A DNA stretch of 64,000 nt from Sulfurivirga caldicuralii (lineage in GTDB: Bacteria > Pseudomonadota > Gammaproteobacteria > Thiomicrospirales > Thiomicrospiraceae). This document shows, piece by piece, positions 1 through 9,173 of this stretch. The DNA is taken from contig NZ_FSRE01000002.1 in the NCBI RefSeq assembly GCF_900141795.1, forward strand, positions 62,001 through 126,000, read 5' to 3'. The notes under the pieces were generated by a model. It saw only the letters and a program-made list of their open reading frames with translations, had not been told where the DNA came from and did not search any database. A program made the translations under genes and the position numbers. Each line of letters begins with the position of its first letter. The first letter of the stretch is position 1.

Positions 1-809
1 TGTTTCGCCTCTATCTGAGCTGGCAGGGCCTGGATCGCCGCATACAGCCCGGCGAGATCCGCCTCGATAGCCAATGGACCATGGCGCAACTGGCACAGGC
101 GCTGGTCAGCGGGCCCCGCGTCCAGTATCGAGTGACCCTGATTCCGGGCATGCGCTTCCGGGAAGCACTGCAGGCTATCCAGCACGCAGAAAAGGTCAAG
201 GTGACGCTCACGGATGCGAAAGCCATCGCAGCGCTGCCCGAACGGCTGGGGAGCGACAAGCCCATGGAAGGGCAGCTGTTGCCGGAAACCTATTTTTATA
301 CCGCCGGCACCAGCGATTTCGAGCTGGTCAAGCGTGCCTACGAGGCATTGTGGCGCTATCTCAATGCGGCCTGGCCCAGGCGGGATGCGGATCTGCCGCT
401 GAAAACGCCTTACGAAGCACTGATTCTGGCCTCCATCGTGGAAAAGGAGACGGGGCGTGCCGATGAGCGCACCCAAATTGCCGGTGTGTTTATCCGCCGC
501 CTGAAAAAGGGCATGCGCCTGCAGTCGGATCCAACGACGATTTATGGACTGGGCGAGGCGTTTGACGGCAATCTGACCCGTGCCGACCTGCGCCGCAAAA
601 CCCCGTACAATACCTATCGCATCAACGGGCTGCCGCCCACTCCCATCGCTCTGGCGAGCAAGGCCAGTATCGATGCGGTGTTGCATCCGGCACCCGGCAA
701 GGCACTCTATTTTGTTGCCAAGGGGGACGGCAGTCACGAATTTTCCAACACGCTCAGGGAACACAATCGAGCTGTGCAACGCTATCAGTTGAAAAGGTCA
801 CATCGGTGA
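1..809 (+). CDS. mltG: Endolytic murein transglycosylase MltG, 5' end cut off by the window
   Basis: MltG (YceG-like) is an inner-membrane lytic transglycosylase that cleaves nascent glycan strands and helps set their length. The frame is open from base 3, so the N-terminal membrane anchor and start lie outside the window. The catalytic-domain signature LASIVEKET is present, with the presumed catalytic Glu encoded at 441-443. It is followed by the family's RL..GM.LQSDPT and TPYNTYRI..LPP.PI blocks. The stop overlaps the next start by 4 nt, and mltG-tmk-holB-tatD is a common gammaproteobacterial order. Family assignment is firm; only the missing N-terminus is unknown. Confidence 0.95.
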   Translation, partial: FRLYLSWQGLDRRIQPGEIRLDSQWTMAQLAQALVSGPRVQYRVTLIPGMRFREALQAIQHAEKVKVTLTDAKAIAALPERLGSDKPMEGQLLPETYFYTAGTSDFELVKRAYEALWRYLNAAWPRRDADLPLKTPYEALILASIVEKETGRADERTQIAGVFIRRLKKGMRLQSDPTTIYGLGEAFDGNLTRADLRRKTPYNTYRINGLPPTPIALASKASIDAVLHPAPGKALYFVAKGDGSHEFSNTLREHNRAVQRYQLKRSHR

Positions 810-1423
810 GTCGCTTTCTGGTTCTGGAAGGCGTGGAAGGTGGGGGCAAGTCCACCGCGCAGCAGTTCATCGCTGACTGGCTGCGCGCCCGTGGCAAGGC
901 GGTGCTGACCACCCGCGAGCCCGGTGGCACCCCCATCGGCGAGCAGATCCGCGCCATTCTGCTGGATCCGGCCAATGCGGCCATGACGGTAGATACCGAA
1001 GCGCTGCTCATGTTCGCCGCCCGTGCCCAGCATGTGGAGGAAAAGATCAAGCCGGCACTGACGGCCGGGCAGTGGGTGGTGTCGGACCGCTTTGTGGACG
1101 CCAGCTATGCCTATCAGGGCGTAGGACGTGGGATGCCCTTCGAGCGTCTTGATGCCCTGGCCGACTGGACGCTGCAGGGATTCCATGCCGACATGACCTT
1201 CATCTTTGACCTGCCGCCGGAAGTGGGACTGGCACGCGTAGCCGCCCGGGGCGAAGGACACGACCGTTTTGAGCAGGAAAAGCTGGACTTTTTTGAGCGC
1301 GTACGCGAAGCCTACCTGCAGCGTGCGGCGCTGGCACCGCAACGCTATGCCATTATCGATGCCAGTCAATCCGTGGAGGACGTGCAGGCACAGCTGGTAC
1401 AGGTACTGGAGAGACTGCTGTGA
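806..1423 (+). CDS. tmk: Thymidylate kinase (dTMP kinase)
   Basis: Phosphorylates dTMP to dTDP with ATP for DNA precursor synthesis in the cytosol. The 205-residue product is of normal length. It has a P-loop at residues 8-17 (EGVEGGGKST), the TREPGGTP substrate loop at 37-44, and the D95-R96 pair within the VSDRF..ASYAYQG block. Translation starts at a GTG that overlaps the mltG stop (GTGA), which suggests translational coupling. The gene overlaps holB by 4 nt in the same way. Confidence 0.97.
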   Translation: MSRFLVLEGVEGGGKSTAQQFIADWLRARGKAVLTTREPGGTPIGEQIRAILLDPANAAMTVDTEALLMFAARAQHVEEKIKPALTAGQWVVSDRFVDASYAYQGVGRGMPFERLDALADWTLQGFHADMTFIFDLPPEVGLARVAARGEGHDRFEQEKLDFFERVREAYLQRAALAPQRYAIIDASQSVEDVQAQLVQVLERLL

Positions 1424-2319
1424 ACCTGCCGTGGCTTGAGCCCATTCTTACTCAGTGGCAGGCGGTGCAGCCGGCCCCGCAGAATACGCTGCTACACGGG
1501 CCTGCCGGCATGGGCGGGGTTGAACTGATGGAGGCGATGGCGCGCCAGCTGTTGTGTCCGCAGGGCGGCTGCGGCACGTGCCCGGCCTGTGCCATGCTTG
1601 ACGCCGGCACCCACCCCGACCTGCTGCGCTGCACGCCGGAGCAGGGCAAGAAGGACATTCGCGTCGAAACCATTCGCGATCTGAACACCTGGGTGTATGA
1701 AGCAGCGCATCAGAGCGGCGCCAAGGTGGTGCTGCTGTGGCCGGCTGAAGCCATGAACCGCTCGGCCGCCAATGCACTGCTGAAAACGCTGGAAGAGCCG
1801 CCGCAGGATACTCACTTCATTCTACTGACTCACCAGCTGGGTGCGCTGCTGCCTACCATTCGCAGCCGCTGCCAGCTGTGGCGCCTGCCACGTCCGGATG
1901 CAGCGACAGCGCTTGCGTGGCTGCAGCAGGCGATGCCGCAGGCAGAGCCTGAGCAACTGCAGACGGCGCTGGCAATTCACCACGGCATGCCATTGGCCGC
2001 CCGGGCATGGCTGGAAAACGAGGGCTGGAAAAGCTATCAGGCGTGGCGAGAGCAGATGAACGGCCTGCGCCGTGGTCAGAAGACGTTGGTGGACGTGGCC
2101 GAGGCGTGGTCCAAATGGGATGTGCCGCAGCAGGCGCTGGATTATTTTGAAATGTGGTGCACGCGCCAGCTGCACGCCCGCCCGCACGACATGGCGTTGC
2201 ATGGGCTCTATACCGCCATTCAGGAGGCGCGCACGGCACTGGCCGGAAACGCCAATGTGCAGCTGACCCTCGAGCGAGTGCTCATTCACTACCTGTATCC
2301 GCAAGAGGTGGACGCATGA
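1420..2319 (+). CDS. holB: DNA polymerase III delta-prime subunit
   Basis: The delta-prime subunit is part of the clamp loader that opens and loads the beta clamp. The 299-residue product has a degenerate P-loop (HGPAGMGG, residues 26-33) without the catalytic Lys, as expected for this non-hydrolysing subunit. It also has a zinc-binding Cys set at C46, C51, C54 and C57, and the SRC arginine-finger motif (IRSRC). It starts at GTG overlapping tmk and overlaps tatD by 4 nt. Many relatives have a pilZ gene between holB and tatD; it is absent here. Confidence 0.95.
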   Translation: MNLPWLEPILTQWQAVQPAPQNTLLHGPAGMGGVELMEAMARQLLCPQGGCGTCPACAMLDAGTHPDLLRCTPEQGKKDIRVETIRDLNTWVYEAAHQSGAKVVLLWPAEAMNRSAANALLKTLEEPPQDTHFILLTHQLGALLPTIRSRCQLWRLPRPDAATALAWLQQAMPQAEPEQLQTALAIHHGMPLAARAWLENEGWKSYQAWREQMNGLRRGQKTLVDVAEAWSKWDVPQQALDYFEMWCTRQLHARPHDMALHGLYTAIQEARTALAGNANVQLTLERVLIHYLYPQEVDA

Positions 2320-3098
2320 GAATTACCGACAGCCATTGTCATCTGAACACCATTCCCAAAAAGGCCGGAACGGTGGACGAAATCATTGCCCAGGCAGCCG
2401 AGCTGGACGTGACTCGCATGCTCTGCGTTGCCATTGAGCCAGCGCGCTGGCATGAGGTGATCGACATCGCCGAGCGATTCGACAATGTCTATGCCACTGT
2501 GGGTATTCATCCCACCACCGATCCGGCGGTGCAGCTGGACGAAACCCGTTTTCGCGAGCTGGCTGCCCACCCCAAGGTGATCGGCGTGGGTGAAATCGGA
2601 CTGGATTACTTCCACTTCAAGCCGGAAAAGGAGGATCTGAGCTGGCAGCACGAACGTTTCCGCCAGCAGATCCGGCTGGCGAAGGAAGTAAATCTGCCCA
2701 TCATCATCCACACGCGTGAATCCACGCCGGACCTGCTCGACATTATGGAAGAGGAGGACGCGGATGCCGTAGGGGGCATCATGCACTGTTTCGTGGAGGA
2801 TCTGGCCACCGCACAGCGGGCCATGGACATGGGCTTCTATATTTCCTTTTCCGGCATCCTTACCTTTAGCAGTGCAAAGGATCTGCAGGAAGTGGCGAAA
2901 GAGATCCCGGCAGAGCGGTTGCTGGTGGAAACCGACAGCCCCTATCTGGCGCCGGTGCCCTACCGCGGCAAGGTCAACCTGCCCGGCTACACCCGCTATG
3001 TGGTGGAAAAACTGGCCGAGCTGCGAGGTGAAGCGGCGCAAGCCATTGCCGAACAGACCTGGCAGAACTTCAACACCCTGTTTGGTTTGAGTGAATGA
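2316..3098 (+). CDS. TatD-family metal-dependent hydrolase (YcfH-like)
   Basis: Member of the TatD metallohydrolase family, a TIM-barrel group that includes 3'-5' exonucleases. The frame is open further upstream, but ATG 2316 is chosen because it forms an ATGA overlap with holB and gives the canonical N-terminus with H7 and H9 (DSHCHL). Other metal-ligand blocks are the Glu of GVGEIGLDY (90-98), His of IIHTRES near 131, MHCF near 156-159, and D207 in ETDSPYLAP. The length of 260 residues is typical. Physiological substrate cannot be read from sequence; position suggests the YcfH subgroup. Confidence 0.92.
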   Translation: MRITDSHCHLNTIPKKAGTVDEIIAQAAELDVTRMLCVAIEPARWHEVIDIAERFDNVYATVGIHPTTDPAVQLDETRFRELAAHPKVIGVGEIGLDYFHFKPEKEDLSWQHERFRQQIRLAKEVNLPIIIHTRESTPDLLDIMEEEDADAVGGIMHCFVEDLATAQRAMDMGFYISFSGILTFSSAKDLQEVAKEIPAERLLVETDSPYLAPVPYRGKVNLPGYTRYVVEKLAELRGEAAQAIAEQTWQNFNTLFGLSE

Positions 3099-4882
3099 AA
3101 CCCTATACCTGGTGGCGCATTTGGCAGCTGGTCAAGTCGCACCGACGTGAACTGATTATCGCCAATGTCATTGCGCTGGCGGCGGCGCTGGCTGCGGTGC
3201 CCGTGCCACTGCTCATTCCGCTGCTGGTGGACGAGGTGCTGCTGAATCAGCCCGGAACGCTGGTGGGGTGGATGAGTCAGCTGTTCCCCCCTGAGTGGCA
3301 CGGGCCGGTGCTCTACATCGGTTTTATTACCCTGGTGACCATCGCGCTGCGTCTGGCAGGGCTGGGGCTGGGCATCTGGCAGAACCGCAACTTCACCCTT
3401 ATCGGCAAGGATGTCACCTGGAAGATTCGTCAGGACCTGCTGGCGCGGCTGCGGCATGTCTCCATGGATGCCTATACGCGGCTGGGCTCCGGCTCCGTCA
3501 GCGCCACGCTGGTGAACGACGTCAATACGCTGGACGACTTTATCAGCACGACCATCAGCAAGCTGATCGTGGCGGTGCTGTCGCTCGTCGGCGTGTCGGC
3601 GGTGCTGCTGTGGCTCAACTGGCAGCTGGCGCTGTTCATTCTGCTGCTGAACCCGGTGGTGATCTATTTCACCATTGCGCTGGGGCGCAAGGTGCGCGAG
3701 CTGAAAAAACGCGAAAACACGGCGCTGGAGCTGTTTCAGCAGGCCGTGACTGAAACCCTGGATGCGCTGCAGCAGATTCGTGCAGCAGGCAAGGAGCAAC
3801 GCTTTTTTGACCGCCTGACGCTGCTGGCCCGCCAGGTGCGTGACTCCGCCGGGCAGTTCGTGTGGAAGTCGGATGCGGCAAGCCGGCTGTCTTTCATGGT
3901 GTTTCTGATCGGCTTTGATCTGTTTCGCATGCTCGGCATGCTGATGGTGCTGTGGTCGGATCTCACCATCGGCGAGATGATGGCCATCTTCGGTTATCTG
4001 TGGTTCATGATGGGGCCGGTGCAGGAAATCCTTTCCATTCAGTACGCCTATGCGGCGGCATCCGGCGCCCTGCAGCGCATCAACAGCGTGCTGGCGCTGG
4101 AACAGGAGCCGGAACCTGAGGGCCATGAAAATCCTTTCCAACGGTTGCCGGTCGGTATTCGCGTGGAGAACCTGACCTTCGCCTATGGTGACAACGAGCC
4201 GGTGCTGCGGGATCTGAGCTTTTCCATCGCGCCAGGTGAAAAGGTGGCGTTTGTGGGTGCATCGGGCGGCGGCAAGACGACACTGGTCAATCTGATGCTG
4301 GGCTTCTATACGCCCCAGTCGGGTTGCATCTGCTACAACGACGTGCCACTTGCGCGCATTGACCGTCAGCTGCTGCGCCAGAAGGTGGCGGTGGTCCTGC
4401 AGCAGCCGGTGCTGTTCGATGAAACGGTGCGCTTCAACCTCACGCTGGGCGAGGCGCTATCGGACGCGCAGCTATGGCAGGCGCTGGAAATGGCACAGGC
4501 GGCCGACTTCGTGCGCGAACTGCCGGACGGGCTGGAAACCCGCGTGGGCCGCAATGGCATCACCCTGTCCGGCGGCCAGCGCCAGCGCATCGCCATTGCC
4601 CGCATGATTCTGCAGGACCCGGCCGTTGTCATCATGGATGAGGCTACCTCGGCACTGGATGCGCAAACCGAGCGCCGCCTCTACGATGCGCTGGCGCCGT
4701 GGCTGGAAAGCCGCACGGCGCTCATCGTCGCCCACCGTCTCACCTCCGTGCTGCAGGCCGAGCGCATTATCGTCTTCGAAGACGGCCGCATCGTGGAGCA
4801 TGGCGACCACGCCGGTCTGCTGCGCCAGCAGGGCACCTACTGGCGTCTGTACGGCACCCTGGCGAAATCAACCTCGTTCTGA
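3095..4882 (+). CDS. ABC exporter, fused transmembrane and ATPase domains
   Basis: Type IV (MsbA/BmrA-like) half-transporter of 595 residues, expected to work as a homodimer in the inner membrane. Residues 1 to about 310 carry six predicted membrane helices. The nucleotide-binding domain has Walker A GASGGGKT at 388-395, signature LSGGQ at 491-495, and Walker B VVIMDE at 511-516 followed by ATSALD. Its ATG overlaps the tatD stop by 4 nt, so it is co-transcribed with the mltG operon. Substrate is unknown. MsbA itself usually sits beside lpxK, which is not here, so I do not use that name. Confidence 0.9.
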   Translation: MKPYTWWRIWQLVKSHRRELIIANVIALAAALAAVPVPLLIPLLVDEVLLNQPGTLVGWMSQLFPPEWHGPVLYIGFITLVTIALRLAGLGLGIWQNRNFTLIGKDVTWKIRQDLLARLRHVSMDAYTRLGSGSVSATLVNDVNTLDDFISTTISKLIVAVLSLVGVSAVLLWLNWQLALFILLLNPVVIYFTIALGRKVRELKKRENTALELFQQAVTETLDALQQIRAAGKEQRFFDRLTLLARQVRDSAGQFVWKSDAASRLSFMVFLIGFDLFRMLGMLMVLWSDLTIGEMMAIFGYLWFMMGPVQEILSIQYAYAAASGALQRINSVLALEQEPEPEGHENPFQRLPVGIRVENLTFAYGDNEPVLRDLSFSIAPGEKVAFVGASGGGKTTLVNLMLGFYTPQSGCICYNDVPLARIDRQLLRQKVAVVLQQPVLFDETVRFNLTLGEALSDAQLWQALEMAQAADFVRELPDGLETRVGRNGITLSGGQRQRIAIARMILQDPAVVIMDEATSALDAQTERRLYDALAPWLESRTALIVAHRLTSVLQAERIIVFEDGRIVEHGDHAGLLRQQGTYWRLYGTLAKSTSF

Positions 4883-5000
4883 TCGCGCGCCGTTTCCGAC
4901 CATACCCCCTGTTGCGACCGTCCGATGTGTTCTTGAGCGGACGTGCGCAGGAGGCTGTCGTATACTGACTTGAAAACACCTTGGTTGTGAAGGGGGCTTT

Positions 5001-6080
5001 ATGAAGGCACGCTGGTGGGCTCTTGCGCTCGTTGTGGTGGCACTCTCTGGTGCAGGCTGGCAGTATTGGCATCTGCACGCCGAGCAGCAGGATGACAGCA
5101 CGCTGCTGCTGAACGGTCGTATCGAGGGCGATCATCTGCTGGCCGCGGCCAAGCAGCCGGGCAGGGTGGTGGAACTGACCCGCCAGGAAGGCGAGGCGGT
5201 GAAAAAGGGGCAGGTGCTGGCGCGGCTGGACGACCGTCAGATTCGCAGCCGGGTGACGCAGGCGGCGTCGGCCTGGCATGCGGCGCAGGCGCAGTACGCG
5301 TCGGCGCAGACTGCCCTTGAAGTGCTGAAAAAGAGCGTCCCCCTTCAGGTGGAAACGGCGCAGGCAGCACTGAGCCATGCCGAGGCGCAGGCCAGCGCAG
5401 CGCAGGCGCAGCACGATCAGGCCAGGCGGGAGGCGGCGCGTCTTGCCGTGCTATATCGCAAGAAGCAGATAAGTCGCGATGCGCTGGAAAAGGCGCAGCT
5501 GGCGGAAAAGACCGCTCGAGCCCAGTGGCAGGTGGCGCAGGCTGCGGTGATTCAGACGCAAAAGGCCCTGAACGAGGCCAGGCTGGGCTATGAGCGCATC
5601 AGAAGCGAGGAGGCAAAGGTGAACGCGGCCCATGCGGCCATGCTGCAGGCCCATGCCGCGCTGGAAGAAGCCATGAGTGTGCTGGAGGACATGACCATTC
5701 GTGCACCCGGTGACGGTACCATCGTGCGGCGCCTCGCGCATGTGGGCGAGGTGCTGCCGGCCGGCTCGGTGCTGTATGAAATCGTCGATCTGGACGCGCT
5801 CTATTTTCAGGGCTATATCCCGGAGAAGGCACTGGGGCGTATTCAGCTAGGCAGCATCGCCCGCGTGAAGGTGGACGCCCTGCCCGGGCAGAGTGAAGAG
5901 GCGGTGCTGCGATTCATGAATCAGCAGGCAGAATTTACCCCCAAGGAAATCCAGACCCCGGATGAACGCATCAAGCAGGTATTCGCTGCCAGGTTTTACC
6001 TGAAGCGTAATCCTGGCCACCATTATCTGCCGGGCATGCCGGCGGATGCAGAGGTGCCACTTGCTGGCGGGCATGAGTGA
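5001..6080 (+). CDS. HlyD-family periplasmic adaptor subunit (YbhG-like)
   Basis: Membrane-fusion protein of a tripartite efflux ABC system, 359 residues. An N-terminal membrane anchor or uncleaved signal lies at about residues 4-24. A biotinyl-lipoyl-like half follows, then a long Ala/Gln/Glu-rich coiled coil (about 90-220), then the second lipoyl half (APGDGTIVRR) and a beta-barrel. The downstream double ATPase and two ABC-2 permeases complete a YbhGFSR-type set. Upstream, 4961-4966 (TATACT) could be a -10 element, but I see no well-spaced -35. In E. coli this family exports cationic drugs; here the substrate is unknown. Confidence 0.9.
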   Translation: MKARWWALALVVVALSGAGWQYWHLHAEQQDDSTLLLNGRIEGDHLLAAAKQPGRVVELTRQEGEAVKKGQVLARLDDRQIRSRVTQAASAWHAAQAQYASAQTALEVLKKSVPLQVETAQAALSHAEAQASAAQAQHDQARREAARLAVLYRKKQISRDALEKAQLAEKTARAQWQVAQAAVIQTQKALNEARLGYERIRSEEAKVNAAHAAMLQAHAALEEAMSVLEDMTIRAPGDGTIVRRLAHVGEVLPAGSVLYEIVDLDALYFQGYIPEKALGRIQLGSIARVKVDALPGQSEEAVLRFMNQQAEFTPKEIQTPDERIKQVFAARFYLKRNPGHHYLPGMPADAEVPLAGGHE

Positions 6081-8022
6081 CGTAGCAGCGCCCTCCGCAA
6101 AGATGGCGAGTGGCCAGACAGGCGCCATGGATTCTCAGCAGTCCGCCGCCATGATTCGCCTGCAGGGCGTGGTCAAGCGCTATCGAAAGACGACTGCGCT
6201 GCGAGGCGTTGACCTCACGGTGGCACGGGGGCAGCTGTTCGGGCTGATCGGCCCGGACGGGGCGGGAAAAAGCTCGCTGATGCACATTGTCGCCGGTGTG
6301 CTCGCGCAGGATGCCGGTGAGGTTGTTGTCAATGGCGTGGCCATCCGCGACGAGCGCAGCGCCGAGGCGGTCAAGGCGCAACTGGGCCTGATGCCGCAGG
6401 GGTTGGGGCTCAACCTGTATCCCACCCTCAGCGTCGAGGAAAACCTGCGTTTCTTTGCCGATCTGCACGCCATCCCGCCTGAAGTGGTCAGTCAGCGCAT
6501 TGAGCAGCTGCTGGCCATGACGCAGATGTCCCGCTTTCGCGATCGCCGCATGCAGCATCTCTCCGGCGGCATGAAGCAAAAGCTGGGGTTGATGTGCACC
6601 CTGATCCATGAACCCCAACTGATTATCCTCGACGAGCCCACTACCGGCGTGGATCCCATCTCCCGTCAGGCCTTCTGGGAGCTGCTCAATCAGCTGGTGC
6701 GCGAGCGCGCTCTGACTGCACTGGTGTCCACGGCTTACATGGATGAAGCGGCACGCTTCGATACGCTTGCACTCATGCACGATGGCCTGATCCTGGAGCA
6801 GGGTCCGCCCGATTCTCTTGCAGCCGGTCAGGCGGCGACGGTGCTCTGGTTCTCGGCCGCAGCACGGGATACGTTGCGTCCTTGTTTGCAGGATTTTTCT
6901 GCCATGCGTTTGCGTATGGAAGCCGGTCAACTGCGTGCCTGGCTGCCACAGACACAACGGGAGGCGCTGGTGCAGAAGCTGGACAGTCCGCCCGTACGAG
7001 AGACACCGCCCACACTGGAGGACCTGTTCATGGCAGCGGTCGGCGCGCCCCATGACCTGACCTTTGACTGGGCACCCCCACCGCCGGCGTCGGCTCCAGT
7101 GGAAATACGGGCCGATGGGCTGGTGCGTCGCTTTGGCGACTTTACCGCCGTGGATCATGTCTCTCTGCAGGTCCGCGCTGGAGAAATCTTTGGTCTGCTG
7201 GGCGCCAATGGGGCTGGCAAAAGTACGCTGATTCGCATGTTGACGGGGATTCTGCTGCCTACCGCAGGCAGCGGGGAGGTGGCCGGTCAGCCACTGGGCA
7301 AGGCCGCCCGGCAGGTCCGCCAGCGCATCGGCTACATGTCGCAGCAGTTTTCCCTCTATCCGCAGCTCTCCGTGCTGGAAAATCTCCGGTTGTTTGGACG
7401 CATTTATGGTTTGCGCCGCAGACAACTGCAGCAGCGCATCGAATGGGGGCTGGACTGGACAGGCCTGGTAACGGATAAAAACGAGGCGGCAGGCCGCCTG
7501 CCACTGGGAAAACGTCAGCGGCTGGCACTGCTTGCAGCTATCCTGCATGAGCCGGAAGTGCTGTTTCTGGATGAGCCCACGTCCGGCGTCGATCCTTTGG
7601 GGCGGCAGCAGTTCTGGGGGCTGCTGCACACGCTGGTGCGCAAAGAGGGTGTCGCACTGCTGGTCACGACCCATGCCATGAACGAAGCGGAAAATTGCCA
7701 CAATCTGGCCCTGATGCGCCAGGGCAGGGTGGTGGCCAGCGGTTCGCCCCGGCAGTTGCGCAGTACGGTGCGCAGCCGCTTCGGAGAGGTATATGCCCTG
7801 CGTGTGGACGATACCGCTCGGGCGCTGGCGACATTGCGGCAACGGGGCTGGCTGGCGTTCGCGCAGGGGCGCGAGGTGCACGTGTTTGTGGCCGGGGATG
7901 ACGCATCCCTTGGTCGGCTCAAGGCCCAATTGGACGAGGCGGGGTGTGTGATCAGTGCCATTGAACGCGTGGAACCCACCATGGAAGAGGTGTTCGTGAG
8001 CATGATCGAGGGAACAGCATGA
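6073..8022 (+). CDS. Double ABC ATPase subunit of an ABC-2 exporter (YbhF-like)
   Basis: Two ATPase domains are fused in one chain of 649 residues. Domain 1 has Walker A GPDGAGKS (60-67), signature LSGG (163-166) and Walker B ending LDEPTTGVDP. Domain 2 has Walker A GANGAGKS (377-384), a divergent signature LPLGK (476-480) and Walker B FLDEPTSGVDP. ATG 6073 is preferred because it overlaps the adaptor gene by 8 nt; in-frame ATGs at 6127 and 6151 would shorten only the unconserved leader. It supplies ATP hydrolysis for the two permeases encoded next. Confidence 0.9.
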   Translation: MSDVAAPSAKMASGQTGAMDSQQSAAMIRLQGVVKRYRKTTALRGVDLTVARGQLFGLIGPDGAGKSSLMHIVAGVLAQDAGEVVVNGVAIRDERSAEAVKAQLGLMPQGLGLNLYPTLSVEENLRFFADLHAIPPEVVSQRIEQLLAMTQMSRFRDRRMQHLSGGMKQKLGLMCTLIHEPQLIILDEPTTGVDPISRQAFWELLNQLVRERALTALVSTAYMDEAARFDTLALMHDGLILEQGPPDSLAAGQAATVLWFSAAARDTLRPCLQDFSAMRLRMEAGQLRAWLPQTQREALVQKLDSPPVRETPPTLEDLFMAAVGAPHDLTFDWAPPPPASAPVEIRADGLVRRFGDFTAVDHVSLQVRAGEIFGLLGANGAGKSTLIRMLTGILLPTAGSGEVAGQPLGKAARQVRQRIGYMSQQFSLYPQLSVLENLRLFGRIYGLRRRQLQQRIEWGLDWTGLVTDKNEAAGRLPLGKRQRLALLAAILHEPEVLFLDEPTSGVDPLGRQQFWGLLHTLVRKEGVALLVTTHAMNEAENCHNLALMRQGRVVASGSPRQLRSTVRSRFGEVYALRVDDTARALATLRQRGWLAFAQGREVHVFVAGDDASLGRLKAQLDEAGCVISAIERVEPTMEEVFVSMIEGTA

Positions 8023-9173
8023 ACCTGCGCCATATTCGCGCCTTGGCGCTGAAGGAGTCCCGCGAGATTCTGCGCGATCGCATTTATCTGGCGCTGGCCT
8101 TTCTGGTGCCCGTTCTGATGATGGTCGTGCTGGGTCATGGACTGGTGCTGGAGGTACGCCATGTGCCCATGGCGGTGTGGAATCAGGACAAGGGGCCACT
8201 GAGCCGCGATTTCGTGGATCGCTTTCGCCTGAGCGAGTATTTTGACTATCGTGGTGAACTGACGGGCGATCAGGCCGTGGAGCAGGCGCTCAAGCGCGGC
8301 GATGTGCGCTTTGTGCTCATCGTGCCGCCACATTTTTCCGAGCGGTTGTCCCGTGGTCTGACGGCACCGGTGCAGACGCTGATCGACGGCCAGTTTACCT
8401 ACCATGCCCGCGTTGCCAGCGGCTATGTGCAGGCGATTACGGCGCGCTTCAATCAGGATCGTATTCAGGACTGGCTGGTACGGCGTGAGGGGCTGCCGCC
8501 GCAGCGGGTTCAGCAGCAGCTGAGCCCGGTGAAGCTTGAGGTGCGCTACCTTTACAATCAGGCACTCAAGAGTGAGTGGTCCATTGCGCCGGGTTTGATC
8601 ATGCTGATCATGCTCATGGCGCCAGCCCTGCTGACCGCGCTGGGTGTGGTGCGCGAAAAGGAGAGCGGTTCCATCTTCAATTTCTACGCCTCCAACGTGC
8701 GCCGTGTGGATTTTCTCATCGGCAAGCTGTTGCCTTATGTGGCCATCTCCGCGATTAACCTGCTGGTGCTCACCGCCATGGCCCTGTGGGTGTATGGAGC
8801 GCCCTTCAAGGGCAGCGCGAGTGTGTATGCGGTAGCCAGCCTGCTGTACATTTTCGCGGCCGGCGGGATTGGCCTGCTGGTCTCCGTGCTGGTGCGCAGT
8901 CAGGCGGCGGCCGCGCTGATTACCATGCTGGGCACCATGATCCCAGGGTTCATGTTCTCCGGTCTGATGATGCCCATCAGCGCCATGAGCCCCGAAGCGC
9001 AGCGCGAAGCGCATCTGTTTCCCGCCATGCACGATCTTGAGGTGGTATGGGGCGTGTTTCTGAAAGGACAGGGCTGGGACTTTCTCTGGCCGCAGGTGGC
9101 CCTGATCGGGCTTTACGCCGTGGTGGTTCTGACGCTGGCGTGGGTTCTGTTTCACAAGCGGGTGAAGCGATAA
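8019..9173 (+). CDS. ABC-2 type permease (YbhS-like)
   Basis: Membrane subunit of the efflux system, 384 residues. A first helix (about 25-45) is followed by a large periplasmic domain and then five C-terminal helices, the usual ABC-2 layout. The conserved VREKESGSIFNFYAS block lies just before the helix cluster. It overlaps the ATPase gene by 4 nt and the next permease by 1 nt, so all four subunits should be made together. It probably pairs with the following paralogue as a heterodimer; that is inferred from E. coli YbhS/YbhR. Confidence 0.9.
   Translation: MNLRHIRALALKESREILRDRIYLALAFLVPVLMMVVLGHGLVLEVRHVPMAVWNQDKGPLSRDFVDRFRLSEYFDYRGELTGDQAVEQALKRGDVRFVLIVPPHFSERLSRGLTAPVQTLIDGQFTYHARVASGYVQAITARFNQDRIQDWLVRREGLPPQRVQQQLSPVKLEVRYLYNQALKSEWSIAPGLIMLIMLMAPALLTALGVVREKESGSIFNFYASNVRRVDFLIGKLLPYVAISAINLLVLTAMALWVYGAPFKGSASVYAVASLLYIFAAGGIGLLVSVLVRSQAAAALITMLGTMIPGFMFSGLMMPISAMSPEAQREAHLFPAMHDLEVVWGVFLKGQGWDFLWPQVALIGLYAVVVLTLAWVLFHKRVKR

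Noticed and set aside
7498-7512. Second ATPase signature LPLGK instead of LSGGQ looked like a dead domain
   Set aside because: To my knowledge YbhF-type double ATPases normally carry an LPLG-type second signature, and the Walker motifs are intact, so it is a family trait.
5971-8199. 742-codon minus-strand open frame opposite the double ATPase gene
   Set aside because: The plus strand encodes complete Walker and signature motifs. The antisense frame is a GC-driven shadow.
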